From: Synaphobranchus kaupii
Lineage: Eukaryota; Chordata; Actinopteri; Anguilliformes; Synaphobranchidae
Reading direction: 5' to 3'
NCBI GenBank assembly: GCA_029718625.1
Contig: CM056380.1
Span: 99,626,926-99,690,925, forward strand
DNA length: 64,000 nt
The number at the start of each line of letters is the position of its first letter. Within the stretch, counting starts at the first letter, position 1. The translations under genes and the position numbers were made by a program. This document shows, one piece after another, positions 12,420 to 23,508 of this stretch. Under the pieces are notes generated by a model that ran no database searches, was not told the origin of the DNA, and saw only the letters and a program-made list of their open reading frames with translations.

Positions 12420-13807
12420 GGCCTCATTTATCAATATGGTTGTAAAAATGAGTGTATATTTGAGCTTACCAACTTTTGTACGAAAATTGCACGACTGATT
12501 CATCACAACTTGTGTAAATCACTGATCTGAGTGTAAATGTGTTCGTAGGTTGATAAATCAGACTTGACCGTGTATTCGGGAAGCGCGTGCACATCACTAT
12601 GAAATACCATACTCACACGCCCATTTGCTATCATATTTAGCAGGGCCACCTCCTTTAAAACACACATGCCAACGCAGTTTTTCGACAGTATATAGGCCAT
12701 GGCAGGCAACAGGAAAGCAAAGAAGAATAATCTTTCTGTGAGGGTAAAATTGAAATGCTTGTGAATGAACATGAAAATAAACGTGCACTTATTGGGAGCG
12801 TTAGTAGTGGCGTGCAGCCAAGCTCAAAAGCCGCTATGTGGCAGAGAATAGGGATAAAATGCTTCCTCTGAAATGCGATTAAAAGAAACTGAGATAAAAA
12901 TAAAAAGTTAAATTATCGTTCACAAAATAGTTCTGCCGGTACAGGTGGAGGAAAGGGCATCCCGGACCTCTCATCTGCAGGAGAGAGGATGGGGGATCTC
13001 ATTGAGAAAGTGGACGTGGAAGCAGTGATAGAAGACGGCGACTGCGACTTCATTCGTCAAGACCGGGTTGCGATGTTTACTAGGTCTTCTAGGCTAATAA
13101 AGCTAGATTTTTGGAAAATTGATTTTTAGAAAACAAAAATAGAAAAATGTCGCATTTTTGCGTCTTGCATACAACTTGACTGGTGATGCACAACTTGACT
13201 GGTGATGTAATTATTTTAATATGGCTGTCTCCAATAAATCCTTATACGGAGGCTATTCCTGATTTAATAACCAGCTCATTTTAACCGGCTTATGCTTCAT
13301 TCCATTTAGGCTGCATGCGATGAGAAACTAATGGCGGTGTCAATTTAAAAATCTACTTGTTAAAAATCTACTTATTCAGATATTATTTTAGCCAATTAGG
13401 CTCCACAACATACGTCTACAGACACGACGCGTAGGCCAAGTGCATTTTAAAATATTGCCATTGGTCTTTTTTATGATCAGCTACTCATTTTTAAGGTGAA
13501 ATCAGATTTTTAAGATCACATAAGCTATGTTTACCAAAGAGCACCTTTTTGTTTATCACAGGTTGTCTCCGCCGTGCTCTGAACAAAAGTTATTTTTTTC
13601 ATTATTTAGGCTGCACAACTGTAGGCTATTGTGCCCTCCTTGTTCATTACATGCAATGTCGCTGCTTCACCACTGGGGAAAAAAGCGTATGCAAATTTGA
13701 GCTGTCATGAGATTTCATCTTACCGTACACCCACGTTTATTTTGAATAATACGGATATTTGCCTACAAATGGCCGTATGCATACTTTACGATCAGATGAA
13801 AGATCGC
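12420..13807 (+). mobile_element. Harbinger-like DNA transposon with Myb/SANT gene
   Basis: The left end GGGCCTCATTTATCAA is a terminus often seen in fish PIF/Harbinger elements. It interrupts the family B transposase codons right after the QQDN motif, which resumes near 13808. The right end (about 13730-13807) is eroded: a degraded match to the terminus is suspected but not clean. The interior holds the remains of a Myb/SANT-like gene (12699-13055). I see no nuclease-type Harbinger transposase, so this copy seems non-autonomous or decayed. Confidence 0.6.
12699..13055 (+). pseudogene. Myb/SANT-like DNA-binding protein remnant of Harbinger element
   Basis: In PIF/Harbinger transposons a second gene encodes a Myb/SANT-like protein that binds the element's ends and helps the transposase. 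Seen here: an ATG at 12699 (MAGNRKAKKNNLSV), then a one-base frame change, then in frame from 12740 a segment reading KIEMLVNEHENKRALIGSV followed by a Trp-containing MWQRI, the pattern of the SANT helices of NAIF1-type domains. After about 70 bases of AT-rich DNA that may be an intron, with an AG acceptor before 12929, a segment reads SAGTGGGKGIPDLSSAGERM and then acidic residues to about 13055. The frame change makes this a pseudogene. Family assignment is by motif reading only. Confidence 0.6.
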
Positions 13808-14302
13808 AAAGACTCTAAACATACTAAAAAAGCAACCGAGTTTTTCAGGGCTAAAAAGTGGAATGTTCTTGACTAGCCGAGTCAATCGCCCATCCTGAAT
13901 CCAATTGAACACGCATTTCACTTGCTGCAGACAAGACTAAAGGAAAAATGCCCCAGAAACAAGCAGGACATGAAGAAGGCTTCAGTACAGGCCTGGCAGA
14001 GCATCACCAGGGAACATACCGTGTCTGGTGATGTCTATGGGTCACAGACTTCAGGCAGTCAAAGGATTTGCAACCAAGTACATGTACTAAATATGATGCC
14101 TCTATTCCAGATTATGTTCATGTCCCATTACTTTTGCTCCCCTAAAATTGAGGGACTATGTGTAAAAAGGGCTGTGATTCCTACACGGGTCAACTGCACT
14201 TTGACCTCATATTCATAGTTTCATTTCAAATCCAATGTGTTGAAGGGCTGAGCCAAAACAACGAAAAGCATGTCACTGACCCAATACTTATGCATTGAAC
14301 TG

Positions 14303-17169
14303 TACACGTAGATATTTTGAAATATTTATCAAAGAGATATAAAACAAAATTCCAGGACTGTACAACACACATTTGCTTTTCCATACAATCTCTCTTTATC
14401 CAGTATACCTGTCACTGAAGCAGCTGAAAAACCTATGTTCTCAGGATTCAAAACCCTCACCATTCACAATTTGAATATTTAACTGGAGACCCCCATGTGC
14501 CGTCAGCAGCAATGCTACGCACCTTCGTGCTAACAGTCTGTGGGATCATTTGAGCCGTAGGAAAGTGTATCATTGTTCCTATAACCCGGGTCCCCTTTTT
14601 TCAGAATACAATCTTTTGGTAATGTACTTTCGAGCGTGTGAATGGAATGCTGATTGGAAGTGACGTTCATGCTGCAGTTAGCCTGTGGGGTGGTGGTGTC
14701 ACGCATCTCCGGCACAAATTATCGCTGCAATTGTCTTTTTACCAACTTTTCAAAGCAGTTAATTTCTTATGTTTAGCATCTGTTCCACACTTCTTATGTT
14801 AACTGATGCTATTTTCCCCAGAAGAGGGATAAATGGCCATTTTAGTTTTCAGCAAGAAACTCTTTGGTCAATGCACAGGTCAAACAATTTAATCATGCTA
14901 ATGTTGGAAATAAAATAAAAGTAAAGTTGGCTTCGCCTCACTTCCCTGTAGACTTTATTTTAGTTTTTTTTATAGGACTTTGATTGAATGGGGGTATCGA
15001 TTCCATAAAAGGGCATAAAACAGTCACTCAGCTTTAGAGCAAGAAAGCCAAAGGGTGTATATGAAATCAAAAGTGTATTGCTTGCGAGAGCATTGTTTAT
15101 TTACTTGCTGTGCAAAGCCTTCTCCTGCCACTCTATATTGTGTAAAGTCATATCCGCTGTATTGATAGATGCAAAGTAGGAAGCCTATGCTTGAAATGTC
15201 AGTGTCTATTTACACAAATCTGTTTTCTTTGCAAATGGAATTAAGTTTCCAGTGACCTCTTTCTTAGGGTTCAGTATGGAGAACTCATTAATTTGGATTT
15301 AATCCCCCACCCTTTCCGGCATCACCTAGATAGACTTTAAAATCTCCGCTCTCATACATGACTTCCCATTACATTTATTTAGATTATCTTTTTTTCCTGA
15401 AGTGGATGTGGAATTGGTTGGCTGCTTAATAGCGTAATTCATGGGAGTGTTTGCATGTCACGTGCCTTTCTGTGCCTAATTGGTATTGGTACCCCCTGGC
15501 TGATCAGTCTCCTACTGCTGCCCGCTCAACACCATCTGATCTGCTGGCACTCCATCAAGTCTGAAGGAAACGGACGAAAGACCGGACATAAATTATACAG
15601 AAACATCTGAATAATTAACTATTCGGCAGAGGGAAAGTTTCCTGGCTTGATCAGCCATTAAATCGCTGTTATATATAAATAGTCGTTGATTGTGTGAGGT
15701 TAAAGGCCAATGCCATTGCGACTGAAGAAGCCCTCCTCTTTGGGGCAGTGGATATAACGTCTCCATCCTGTGGGTTGTGGATCTGGTGTGTGGTTGTCAT
15801 GATGACACTATCCCTGATAAAGTTGAAATGCAGAAACATTTGTACTTTTATCTTCATCTTTAATGAAAGGGCACTTGTTTTTATTGTAAGGGAAATAAGA
15901 GGGCAGTCCATTTCTGTGTAAAATTAATATTTTGGATTTTCTGCCACAATTTAATAGCCTATCTGAAAATAGAGGTTCAGACTGGCAATTCCATACCAAT
16001 TAACCTCTACACCTGTGTTGATGCTTTAGAATTTGGGTATGTAGGCCTACGTGACATTACAGTATTTATTTGACGTAGCGTGATGATATAAGACATTTTT
16101 GCCTCGTCTTGAGTATTTTGAGTACAGAACCTTTATGAGTGTAGTTGATAAAAGTATGATTGTAGTACATAAAGCATTCCATTGCCAGTTGAAATTTGCT
16201 AACATGCTGTACTGTTACTGGACATATGACAAATAAACTTATTTTATTTTATTTGTAATCAGCCCAAATGTACAGTGGAATCTGCTACCAAATCCTGCCT
16301 CTTACTGTGGCCCATAGCTACTGTATTTCTGTGGTCACTGTCAGAAGGAAAACTCTCAAATCAATGTTATGATCACGATATAAAATCATTGTTCATTTGT
16401 AATATGTTGTGTTAAGAGTAATAAGTGTGACTGGAATTTACTTCATCATTCTTCTGTTTTCTCAGGGTCATCTTGGAGCTTTTGTAATTCAGCAGAAAAG
16501 ATAAGAGATACAGAGGCTCGGGCAGATTTCGAATGGCATGTCACTTTTTCAAGCGTAATCGATCTACACTTAAGCTCCTAAGAGATAATCAGTTTGTCAA
16601 AGTGCTGAATAGAACTCCATCTATCGCAGAGGTTTTCATTGTGTACCTGTGATCTCCCACGGCTGGGCTTTGTCATCCGAAACGTGTGCTGGAAATCAAT
16701 TAAAGGGTCCCTCTGTTTGTTTATTGAGTGCAAGACTGAACAGAATCCTTCCAAAAAGACTCCAAGGGAAAAGGGCACGTGGACAGGGGTTGTAAGAGAA
16801 ATTGGCGGTTGTCATTCGTGTCTAACGCGACAGGTTTGGTCATTCTTGTCCTCAGACGTACGATATCAACCTTATCTGTCGCCCTCTCTGAAGGCCACCG
16901 AGGCTGCCCCCTGTCCTCTTGAGACACCGTCTCAGGCAGAAGACACAGGTGTGGACACACTTATGCCACACGCAAAACTAAAACTCAACCCCTCCATCTT
17001 GATCTCACGTCCCATGTCCTCTAGCGCCACACGGCACACAAAAACTCCACCCCCAGTGCTACACACACACTGCCTCTGACAAACTGGTGGTTGATTGGGT
17101 ATAGTGGAGGTCGTCAGTCTTTCATCTCCTGAAAGAAATGGAAGGAAGTTTGTCACTGCCACAGTTAGA
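14303..17169. other. Non-coding stretch, no gene seen
   Basis: I see no gene or clear repeat. A short LINE-like 3' phrase (GACAAATAAACTTATTTTAT) lies near 16228-16250 but is too short to assign. Confidence 0.4.
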
Positions 17170-17204
17170 GGGGGGTTGGGGGGGGGGGGGGGGGGGGGGG
17201 GGGG
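17170..17204 (+). repeat. Poly-G tract (27 uninterrupted G)
   Basis: A run of 27 G at 17178-17204 follows six further G and TT. It can form G-quadruplexes on the plus strand and is a likely site of length errors in assembly. It produces polyglycine or polyproline pseudo-frames. Confidence 0.95.
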
Positions 17205-18716
17205 TCAACAAGGGAGGAAAAAACAATTGCAGGTACCTCATAGCACCGCTATCCTGGCTAAGTGGAAGGAGAGCGAGTTGACAGGAGGTGTGAAAAGTTT
17301 GATTAATAGGGGGTCCGAGTGATTGTGACAGTCCAGGTGACCAAACAGGGGACATGTCTCTCTACGGAGACTTTTGTTTTTCTTTAAGGCCAGCAATGAA
17401 TGCTGGGATACTTCCGTTGTCTCTGATCTTTTGTAGCATAGAGGCACATATTCGTTTTCCTCTTTTAGGTACACTTTTTGTGTGGGCTGGGCTGGTGAAA
17501 CAAGAACACTTTGTATAAAGTGTTTTTTTTTTAGAATATTTTACAGCCATAGTTAATCTCGTCGTAAGCTTAGATGTAGACCTGTAGTTCCGATTGTCCT
17601 TTAGAAAAAGCATGGATTGCATCCCGGCCTTCCAGCCTCCCCAACGCCCCGCTGGTGTTGCTCACTCATTTTCAATCAACGCACACAAAGAGCTCTAATA
17701 AAATTGCCGCTGGTTTCTTGTGCCTTTTCTTGTATGGAAATGTGGCCTGTAAGCCTTCTATTTTGTGGGGAGCCACCCCCCCCCCACATCTGTCTGGCAG
17801 CTTTTTGAAAAGAGAAGCCTCCTGGCCTCTCCTCGCTCCTAAACTCAGCACCATTCAAATGCAAACTAGCCGCTCCAATTAAACTGCTCTGCATGGTCAC
17901 GTCTGTATTGGTGAGAGTGGAATGAAAGGCACGTCATGTTGAAAGCCACAGCAGATATCACTCACAAGTCCCCTGGGTTTCCTCATTAAACAGAAAAATA
18001 GCTCTACAGAAAAAGCAAAAAACATGGATGAAGAGTGTTTAACGCTGCCCTGGTTGATTATTAATGTAGAAAGCCACAGAGAAAGGGGTTTACCTTTCCG
18101 GAGGTGCGTGCGAATGGCATGTTTGCACATTGTCTGAACTCATTTGCCAATGCTTGTTTAATATTTGCGGATGTCGTGGTTGGCGTCATCGATTTCCGAC
18201 ATGTTGACCTCAGATGGGGAATTAATGTAGCGTTTTTAATCAGTGTTTTGCTCTAGCAGTGTACTGGCTGGGGAATCTCTCAGAGTTGTGCGACTCGGCA
18301 CCACAGCCACTGTTTTGTAATTAGTAAAATGTCTCCCGTGCCACCGTACCTGGTGAGTAGATGCACGACCGCACGCATACACCGACACACACATGCACTC
18401 GATATCCATTGGATCAAAACTGCATTGGCCCACGGGACCATGTATCTCTTTGAATGAAACTTACTTTGTGGTCGATCGCAACTTGTGTGGTCTCGTCTGA
18501 GGGGGGGGGGGGACATTCCTTTCATCCTCCCACACAGATAAGAAATTCCCCTGGAGTCACCTGTTCTGCTTCTGTGCTCGTAACAGGGAGGCGCTGTGTT
18601 CCTTTCACAAAGAGACGGCTGATGTCCTTCTGCCAGGCTTCAAATAGAAGGCTGTGCCCTTCAGGCCACGCTGTGAATGTTTGCCTTCAGTATTCCCCTG
18701 CGGTTTGTCAGGTGAT
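17205..18716. other. Non-coding stretch with a 12-G run
   Basis: I recognise no gene. A run of 12 G lies at 18501-18512. Short open frames on both strands are unremarkable. Confidence 0.4.
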
Positions 18717-18803
18717 TTCATGGTTGGGTCACAGGTGGTTTCATGGTTGGGTCACAGGTGGTTTCATGGTTGGGTCACAGGTGGTTTCATGGTTGGGTCA
18801 TGC
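18717..18803 (+). repeat. 23-bp tandem repeat, about four copies
   Basis: The unit TTTCATGGTTGGGTCACAGG plus TGG repeats nearly perfectly. The near identity points to recent expansion or active homogenisation. Confidence 0.95.
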
Positions 18804-19009
18804 ATGTTGTATCACAGAGAGGTGAAAGTCAGAAGAATGGAGGATGGTGTAAAAAAAAAAAAAAAAGTGAAGGGAGGTCAGGGAGGGGGGAGATATTGCA
18901 GGATGGTCGTGTGTGGGAGGATGTGTTGTTATGGTTCAGTTCTATGCTCTCTGTCATACCCGTACCTCTCTAGATGTGTTGGTAATACTGGTGGAGTCCG
19001 CTCTGGTTG

Positions 19010-19886
19010 TGTTGTTGACAGGGTCCCCTCCCTGGTTGTGTTATGGTCCTGATGCAGTCCCCTCTCTGGTTGTGTTATGGTCCTGATGCAGTCCCCTGTC
19101 TGGTTGTGTTATGGTCATGGCGCAGTCCACTCCCTGGTTGTGTTATGGTCATGGCGCAGTCCCCTCCCTGGTTGTGTTATGGTTCTGGTGCAGTCCCCTC
19201 TCTGGTTGTGTTATGGTCATGGCACAGTCCCCTCCCTGGTTGTGTTATGGTCCTGATGCAGTCCCCTCTCTGGTTGTGTTATGGTCCTTGTGCAGTCCAC
19301 TCCCTGGTTGTGTTATGGTCATGGCGCAGTCCACTCCCTGGTTGTGTTATGGTCATGGCGCAGTCCCCTCCCTGGTTGTGTTATGGTCCTGATGCAGTCC
19401 ACTCCCTGGTTGTGTTATGGTCCTGGTGCAGTCCCCTCCCTGGTTGTGTTATGGTCATGGCGCAGTCCACTCCCTGATTGTGTTATGGTCATGGCGCAGT
19501 CCCCTCCCTGGTTGTGTTATGGTCCTGATGCAGTCCACTCCTTGGTTGTGTTATGGTCCTGGTGCAGTCCCCTCCCTGGTTGTGTTATGGTCCTGGTGCA
19601 GTCCCCTCTCTGGTTGTGTTATGGTCCTTGTGCAGTCCACTCCCTGGTTGTGTTATGGTCATGGCGCAGTCCACTCCCTGATTGTGTTATGGTCATGGCG
19701 CAGTCCCCTCCCTGGTTGTGTTATGGTCCTGATGCAGTCCACTCCTTGGTTGTGTTATGGTCCTGGTGCAGTCCCCTCCCTGGTTGTGTTATGGTCTTGG
19801 TGCAGTCCCCTCCCTGGTTGTGTTATGGTCCTGGTGCAGTCCCCTCTCTGGTTGTGTTATGGTCCTTGTGCAGTCCCCTCTCTGGT
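19010..19886 (+). repeat. 34-bp minisatellite, about 25 copies, with higher-order structure
   Basis: The unit contains CCTGGTTGTGTTATGGTC followed by a variable ATGGCGCAGTCC or CTGATGCAGTCC part. Variants repeat in a fixed order with a 204-bp (six-unit) period. For example, the rare CCTGATTGTG unit occurs at 19471 and again at 19675, and several neighbouring variant units match. Because 34 is not a multiple of three, and the unit has no stop on the plus strand in any frame, long open frames of 140-214 codons run through all three plus-strand frames. These are artefacts of the repeat. Confidence 0.95.
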
Positions 19887-20504
19887 TGTGTTGCAGGCTG
19901 TCGCCTGGCATGTGTTCTCCTGTGATGACGGTGATTTATTTTGCGGCCCGAGATCCTAGCTCACGCCACGTGATGAATGACTGTGATCCGATGGCGTGTC
20001 CAGCTCTCGCCTCTCTGCTGAAGGCACATCCTGCGGTTGCCATTAGTCACCGTCCACTTACACTGGCTAACCTCGGGTCCTTTTACATCTTCACACTGCA
20101 CTGCGCACGCATCCGTTTACACAAGAAATACACAACTTCCCTCAGTATTTACCATCCCCGATTAAAATCAGAGCGAGTGATCTCAACTCAGACTCGGCTA
20201 CCTTTTGTCAGTAAATCCTTGCGTGAACACTACATTTTTCCGATTTATATTTTGTATAACTTTTCCCTTTTCGAGAAGTAGAGGAAAACCCTGGGCATTT
20301 TCCGTTGTGATTCATTGCCGGGATAAACTTGTTTGGTACCTCTTGTATTTATGCCATGGTGGAATTTTCATTTAAAGGTGTAAATATCTCTGTTTTCACA
20401 CTTTGTCCTGTTTGTTTATGGAACCTGCATTCTCTTGGCCTTATATTTTCGCCAAGTTGAATGCGAGAATGACTATCATCTGGACACGGTTAAAAAGTGC
20501 AACT
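19887..20504. other. Non-coding stretch, no gene seen
   Basis: This is ordinary sequence between the minisatellite and the first small inverted-repeat element. No gene is recognised. Confidence 0.4.
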
Positions 20505-20752
20505 GAAGACCCTGGTGCTAAAAGTACTGAAGTCACAAAATGGCTATTTTGAGAAAATCAAATCCGAAAATATCATTGATCCATGAAATCAGCCATAACC
20601 TGTTGTTTCCATAGTGGAGAAAATATACTTAGGCCCCTTTTCTGTTAACAATATTTATAGGGTGGACTTAGCTAAACAAATACAACATGTTTCTATGCTC
20701 AACTTGAATTGTCTAAAAATGTGACTTCAGTACTTTTAGCACCCAGGTCTTC
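20505..20752 (+). mobile_element. Small inverted-repeat DNA element (MITE), copy 1
   Basis: The 248-bp element is bounded by inverted repeats of about 33 bp starting GAAGACCCTGGTGCTAAAAG. It is flanked by AACT on both sides (20501-20504 and 20753-20756), a 4-bp target duplication. The second copy, at 42608-42851, is inverted relative to this one and shares both ends and the interior, for example TAAACAAATACAACATGTTT here. It has no coding capacity. Four-base duplications occur in Sola, Academ and CMC elements, but I cannot assign a superfamily. Confidence 0.9.
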
Positions 20753-21890
20753 AACTGCTTCTCCCATACCACTGTTTGTTGTGGGGCTCTGTCGTATAGT
20801 GATTTGGAGGTGCAGCACTGTATTTAATAGATAGCTTTCCTCATTATGTTTTGATCATATAACTTGTGCCGCGCTCCATAACTGTGGCTAGATAAATTGT
20901 AGGCAAGGTGTTACTGTCAGACAGCACATCCTATCATCTGAAACAAACCGTTTCACTGTAGTGAACAAGTGAAAATAATATACCGCATTTCATGCCAAAT
21001 GGGTACATTTTCCTACTTTACTTTATGTGATATTGCTTGAGAAATAGGTGGATGGAGTGCATATAAAACTGAGGAACAAAACAAATCGCACAACCGACAA
21101 TCCATAGATGCAGGCAAAACAAAAGTATGTTTATGAAAATGAATGCATGAAGATTTATATCTGTAAAATAATCCCCTCAAACCACTGATTTGTTGATGGG
21201 TTACATGAATAAACTATACGCGTGTGCTCTCGTGATGAGCATTTTGTTTTATGTTTTATCGCAGTGGCAGTGAGGTGCCGTATCAAACCTGGCGAGAACT
21301 CGGTGAGCCGTCCTCCATCCGTTAGCATCACCACGGCAATAGAGGCAGACAATTCCGCTGCCTTTTCCGGCAGTTTGGCCCACATTATTCTCTGATGTTC
21401 CCAGGAAATGCAGATGTAGTCTCTCAGGTAACGCGAGTGTGTGGTCTGGAGTGGTCGGTACACGGACATCATATTGTCTCTTGAACTTTTTATTTATTTT
21501 ATTTTTATTACACTTGCCATGGCTGGAAATGTCACATCCTGAAACAATTAGTGCATGAAGAAGCAAGGGCTAGAGGTCGGCTCAGACAGTCCACTTGCAT
21601 TCTCTTATTTCTACGGAATATATTGTTCAGGACATTTTGTGAGTTCTAGTTTGATATTTCTTTCAAGGGCCATTGCCTGCCGGGGTCATTGCTGACCAGA
21701 ATACATGTCCCCCTTGGGTCTTTGTCCACTGGGGATACATGTTGGATAAAGGCTGTAACAGGACACAAGGTCTTACTTTATATACTTTTCTATTTGATTT
21801 GTCCTGCTGCATGCAAGACTATTTCTTAAAGTTTTTTTTCTGTGGTGCTTGTGAGACACTGCTAACAGCTGAGTGGCTAACATAGCTGGG
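20753..21890. other. Non-coding stretch, no gene seen
   Basis: Opposing short frames near 21155-21566 resemble no family. No repeat is recognised. Confidence 0.4.
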
Positions 21891-22985
21891 CTAAGAAGTA
21901 TCTACCAACTACAAACTGCTGCAAAAGAGAGAGCCTAATTAGAGAGCCTAAAGTTTAGTTCCAACAAGACTAGGCAAGCCTAGTTGAATCGGACCCTGGG
22001 TACTACCAGGGGGAACGATCTCTCCCAGAGACTGAAGCGTACAACTTTCTGGCCATAAATGGTATTGCACCCTTGTTCGCAGGTTCTAGAAGACACTTTC
22101 TCCCCGTTGAGAGTCAATGAGACCTAGGCCTAAGTTAACCGATTGATTGTGCCGAATCTGATTTTTGAAAAATAAGTCATCGCCCCAGAAGTTGCTTCTA
22201 TTACGCCAAATGTCTGTGCTTGTGCTGATTTTAACAACGGAGCTTGTGTTTTCACCAAACATCTTTTTTATTAACCAAGCCCATCACATTTTCAGTCACC
22301 AGATAGCTAGTCTAGGAACAGTCAAATGAACGCCATACAAGATAGCCTACCAATCGTCCCGAGTTTTTTCACTTTATGTTTATACATCTTATGAGAGACA
22401 GCGTTCAATATCAAAGATGTGCGATGGTGGAATGTTGGTGACAATGTAGGGATATCCATTAGCCAATCATACATCGCCAAATTGTAAACTGCCCTTAAGT
22501 TTGTCAAGCCAGCACTGCTTCTTGTGCCCATTTTTTGGCTTGTCATTGCAATATTGTTGCCAGCGTTAGCTAGCTAGCTAGCTGAAAACAAATTACTTCA
22601 AAAGCTGTGAAGCTGAAGAATGTTTGCTACACAGCTGAAAGATGAAAAAAGGAAAGATTTTATTTGGCAAACCTTGACTTTAGCTATCAAATCTCCGCCT
22701 ATTTAACTTGATTCTTAGCATGATATCACTGATTTAGATATATATTTTAAGTTGCCTATAGCTCTTTGGTGTTTTTTTATCAAAGTTTTTCTCTGATTTC
22801 TTGTGCCTATGAACGCTCTGAAATACTCTTGCACACAACATTTTGCAAGAAAAGGAACATAGTCTTCTTGAGTTTAATGGCATTTTGCTAATAAGCGTAG
22901 GCGCACTTCGCCACCTACTGGACTGGAGTGTGCTAGCCACGCAAGCACGTTTCAACAATGGGTAGTAAGTCAGTCAGTAATGGAC
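21891..22985. other. Repeat-like stretch, unclassified
   Basis: The sequence has a decayed-transposon feel: GCTAGCTAGCTAGCTAG near 22570, and the phrase CGCCACCTACTGGACTGGAG near 22908, which I remember as frequent in fish interspersed repeats. I found neither paired ends nor a coding remnant, so this is a weak suggestion. Confidence 0.25.
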
Positions 22986-23477
22986 AATGACTGTTCTAGG
23001 CCAGCCCTCGGGGCCTGGCAAAACCAAGAAGGCCAAGCTATTAGTACAAGCAAACCAGCAGCTACCAGTGCTAGCACTAATTCCAAATGTAAGCATGAAA
23101 TAAAATGAAGGTTTATAGTGGTAATCAGAACATTGCCAACAGCTTTTTTGGTGTAAGTTTTTCTGCTTAAAAGAGGCACATAATTTACACAGAGCAGACT
23201 CTTAATAGTATAGATACTTAATCAAGCCAATTTGCACAATCCCCTCACTGTTTTTTACAAGCCAGAAGCCCATATGCAAGAATAACATTACATATGTATC
23301 AACTGCTGAGGCGGTCTGTGCCGTTAATTACAACTTTGACCCATTGTGAGTGCTTCGTGAACCCCACGTAACATTTTGCGTGTGCTTGCAGTACAATCCT
23401 TTGGTGAATATGCCCCTCTGCCCGTATTTGCTTGAAGTGACGTGAGGTATGAGATTTAAGGGTTTTTTTTAATTTAA

Positions 23478-23508
<31 letters not shown>

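Larger units (their letters stand above)
11270..14080 (+). pseudogene. Disrupted Tc1 transposase, family B
   Basis: This transposase of a DD34E-type Tc1 element is now in pieces. Seen directly: a helix-turn-helix region split by the SINE at 11345; a FWNKVLW-type segment at about 12265-12290 that marks the first catalytic block, though it is followed by a stop; a LQQDN segment at about 12405-12419 with the second Asp, cut exactly by the Harbinger-like insert; and after 13808 HTKKATEFFRAKKWNVLD, then SQSPILNPIEHAFHLLQTRL with the catalytic Glu region, then AWQSITRE. Stops and frame changes occur throughout. The order and orientation of all pieces agree with a single ancestral gene. Confidence 0.82.
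11051..14302 (+). mobile_element. Tc1-like transposon, family B, heavily interrupted
   Basis: The two ends match as inverted repeats. Sequence from 11051, starting at TGAATATGAGGT, reappears in reverse near 14100-14215, including a shared phrase around GGGGAGCAAAAGTAATG on each side. The right end runs to 14302 and is followed by TA. About 85 terminal bases of the left repeat are missing or displaced by copy 1 of family A. Transposase pieces lie in order on the plus strand: N-terminal part at about 11270-11344 and 11659-11900, middle at 12262-12419, and C-terminal part at 13808-14080. Three other elements separate them (11345-11658, about 11906-12261 and about 12420-13807). This is the oldest layer of the nest. 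Confidence 0.82.

Noticed and set aside
19010..19886. Possible CRISPR array
   Set aside because: Units are contiguous with no unique spacers, and the sequence is from a vertebrate.
19043..20281. Long overlapping plus-strand frames of 140-214 codons
   Set aside because: They are translations of the 34-bp minisatellite in three frames; the period and lack of stops explain them fully.
22565..22582. TAGC tandem run
   Set aside because: Too short to call as a functional site; noted only as part of a possibly repetitive stretch.
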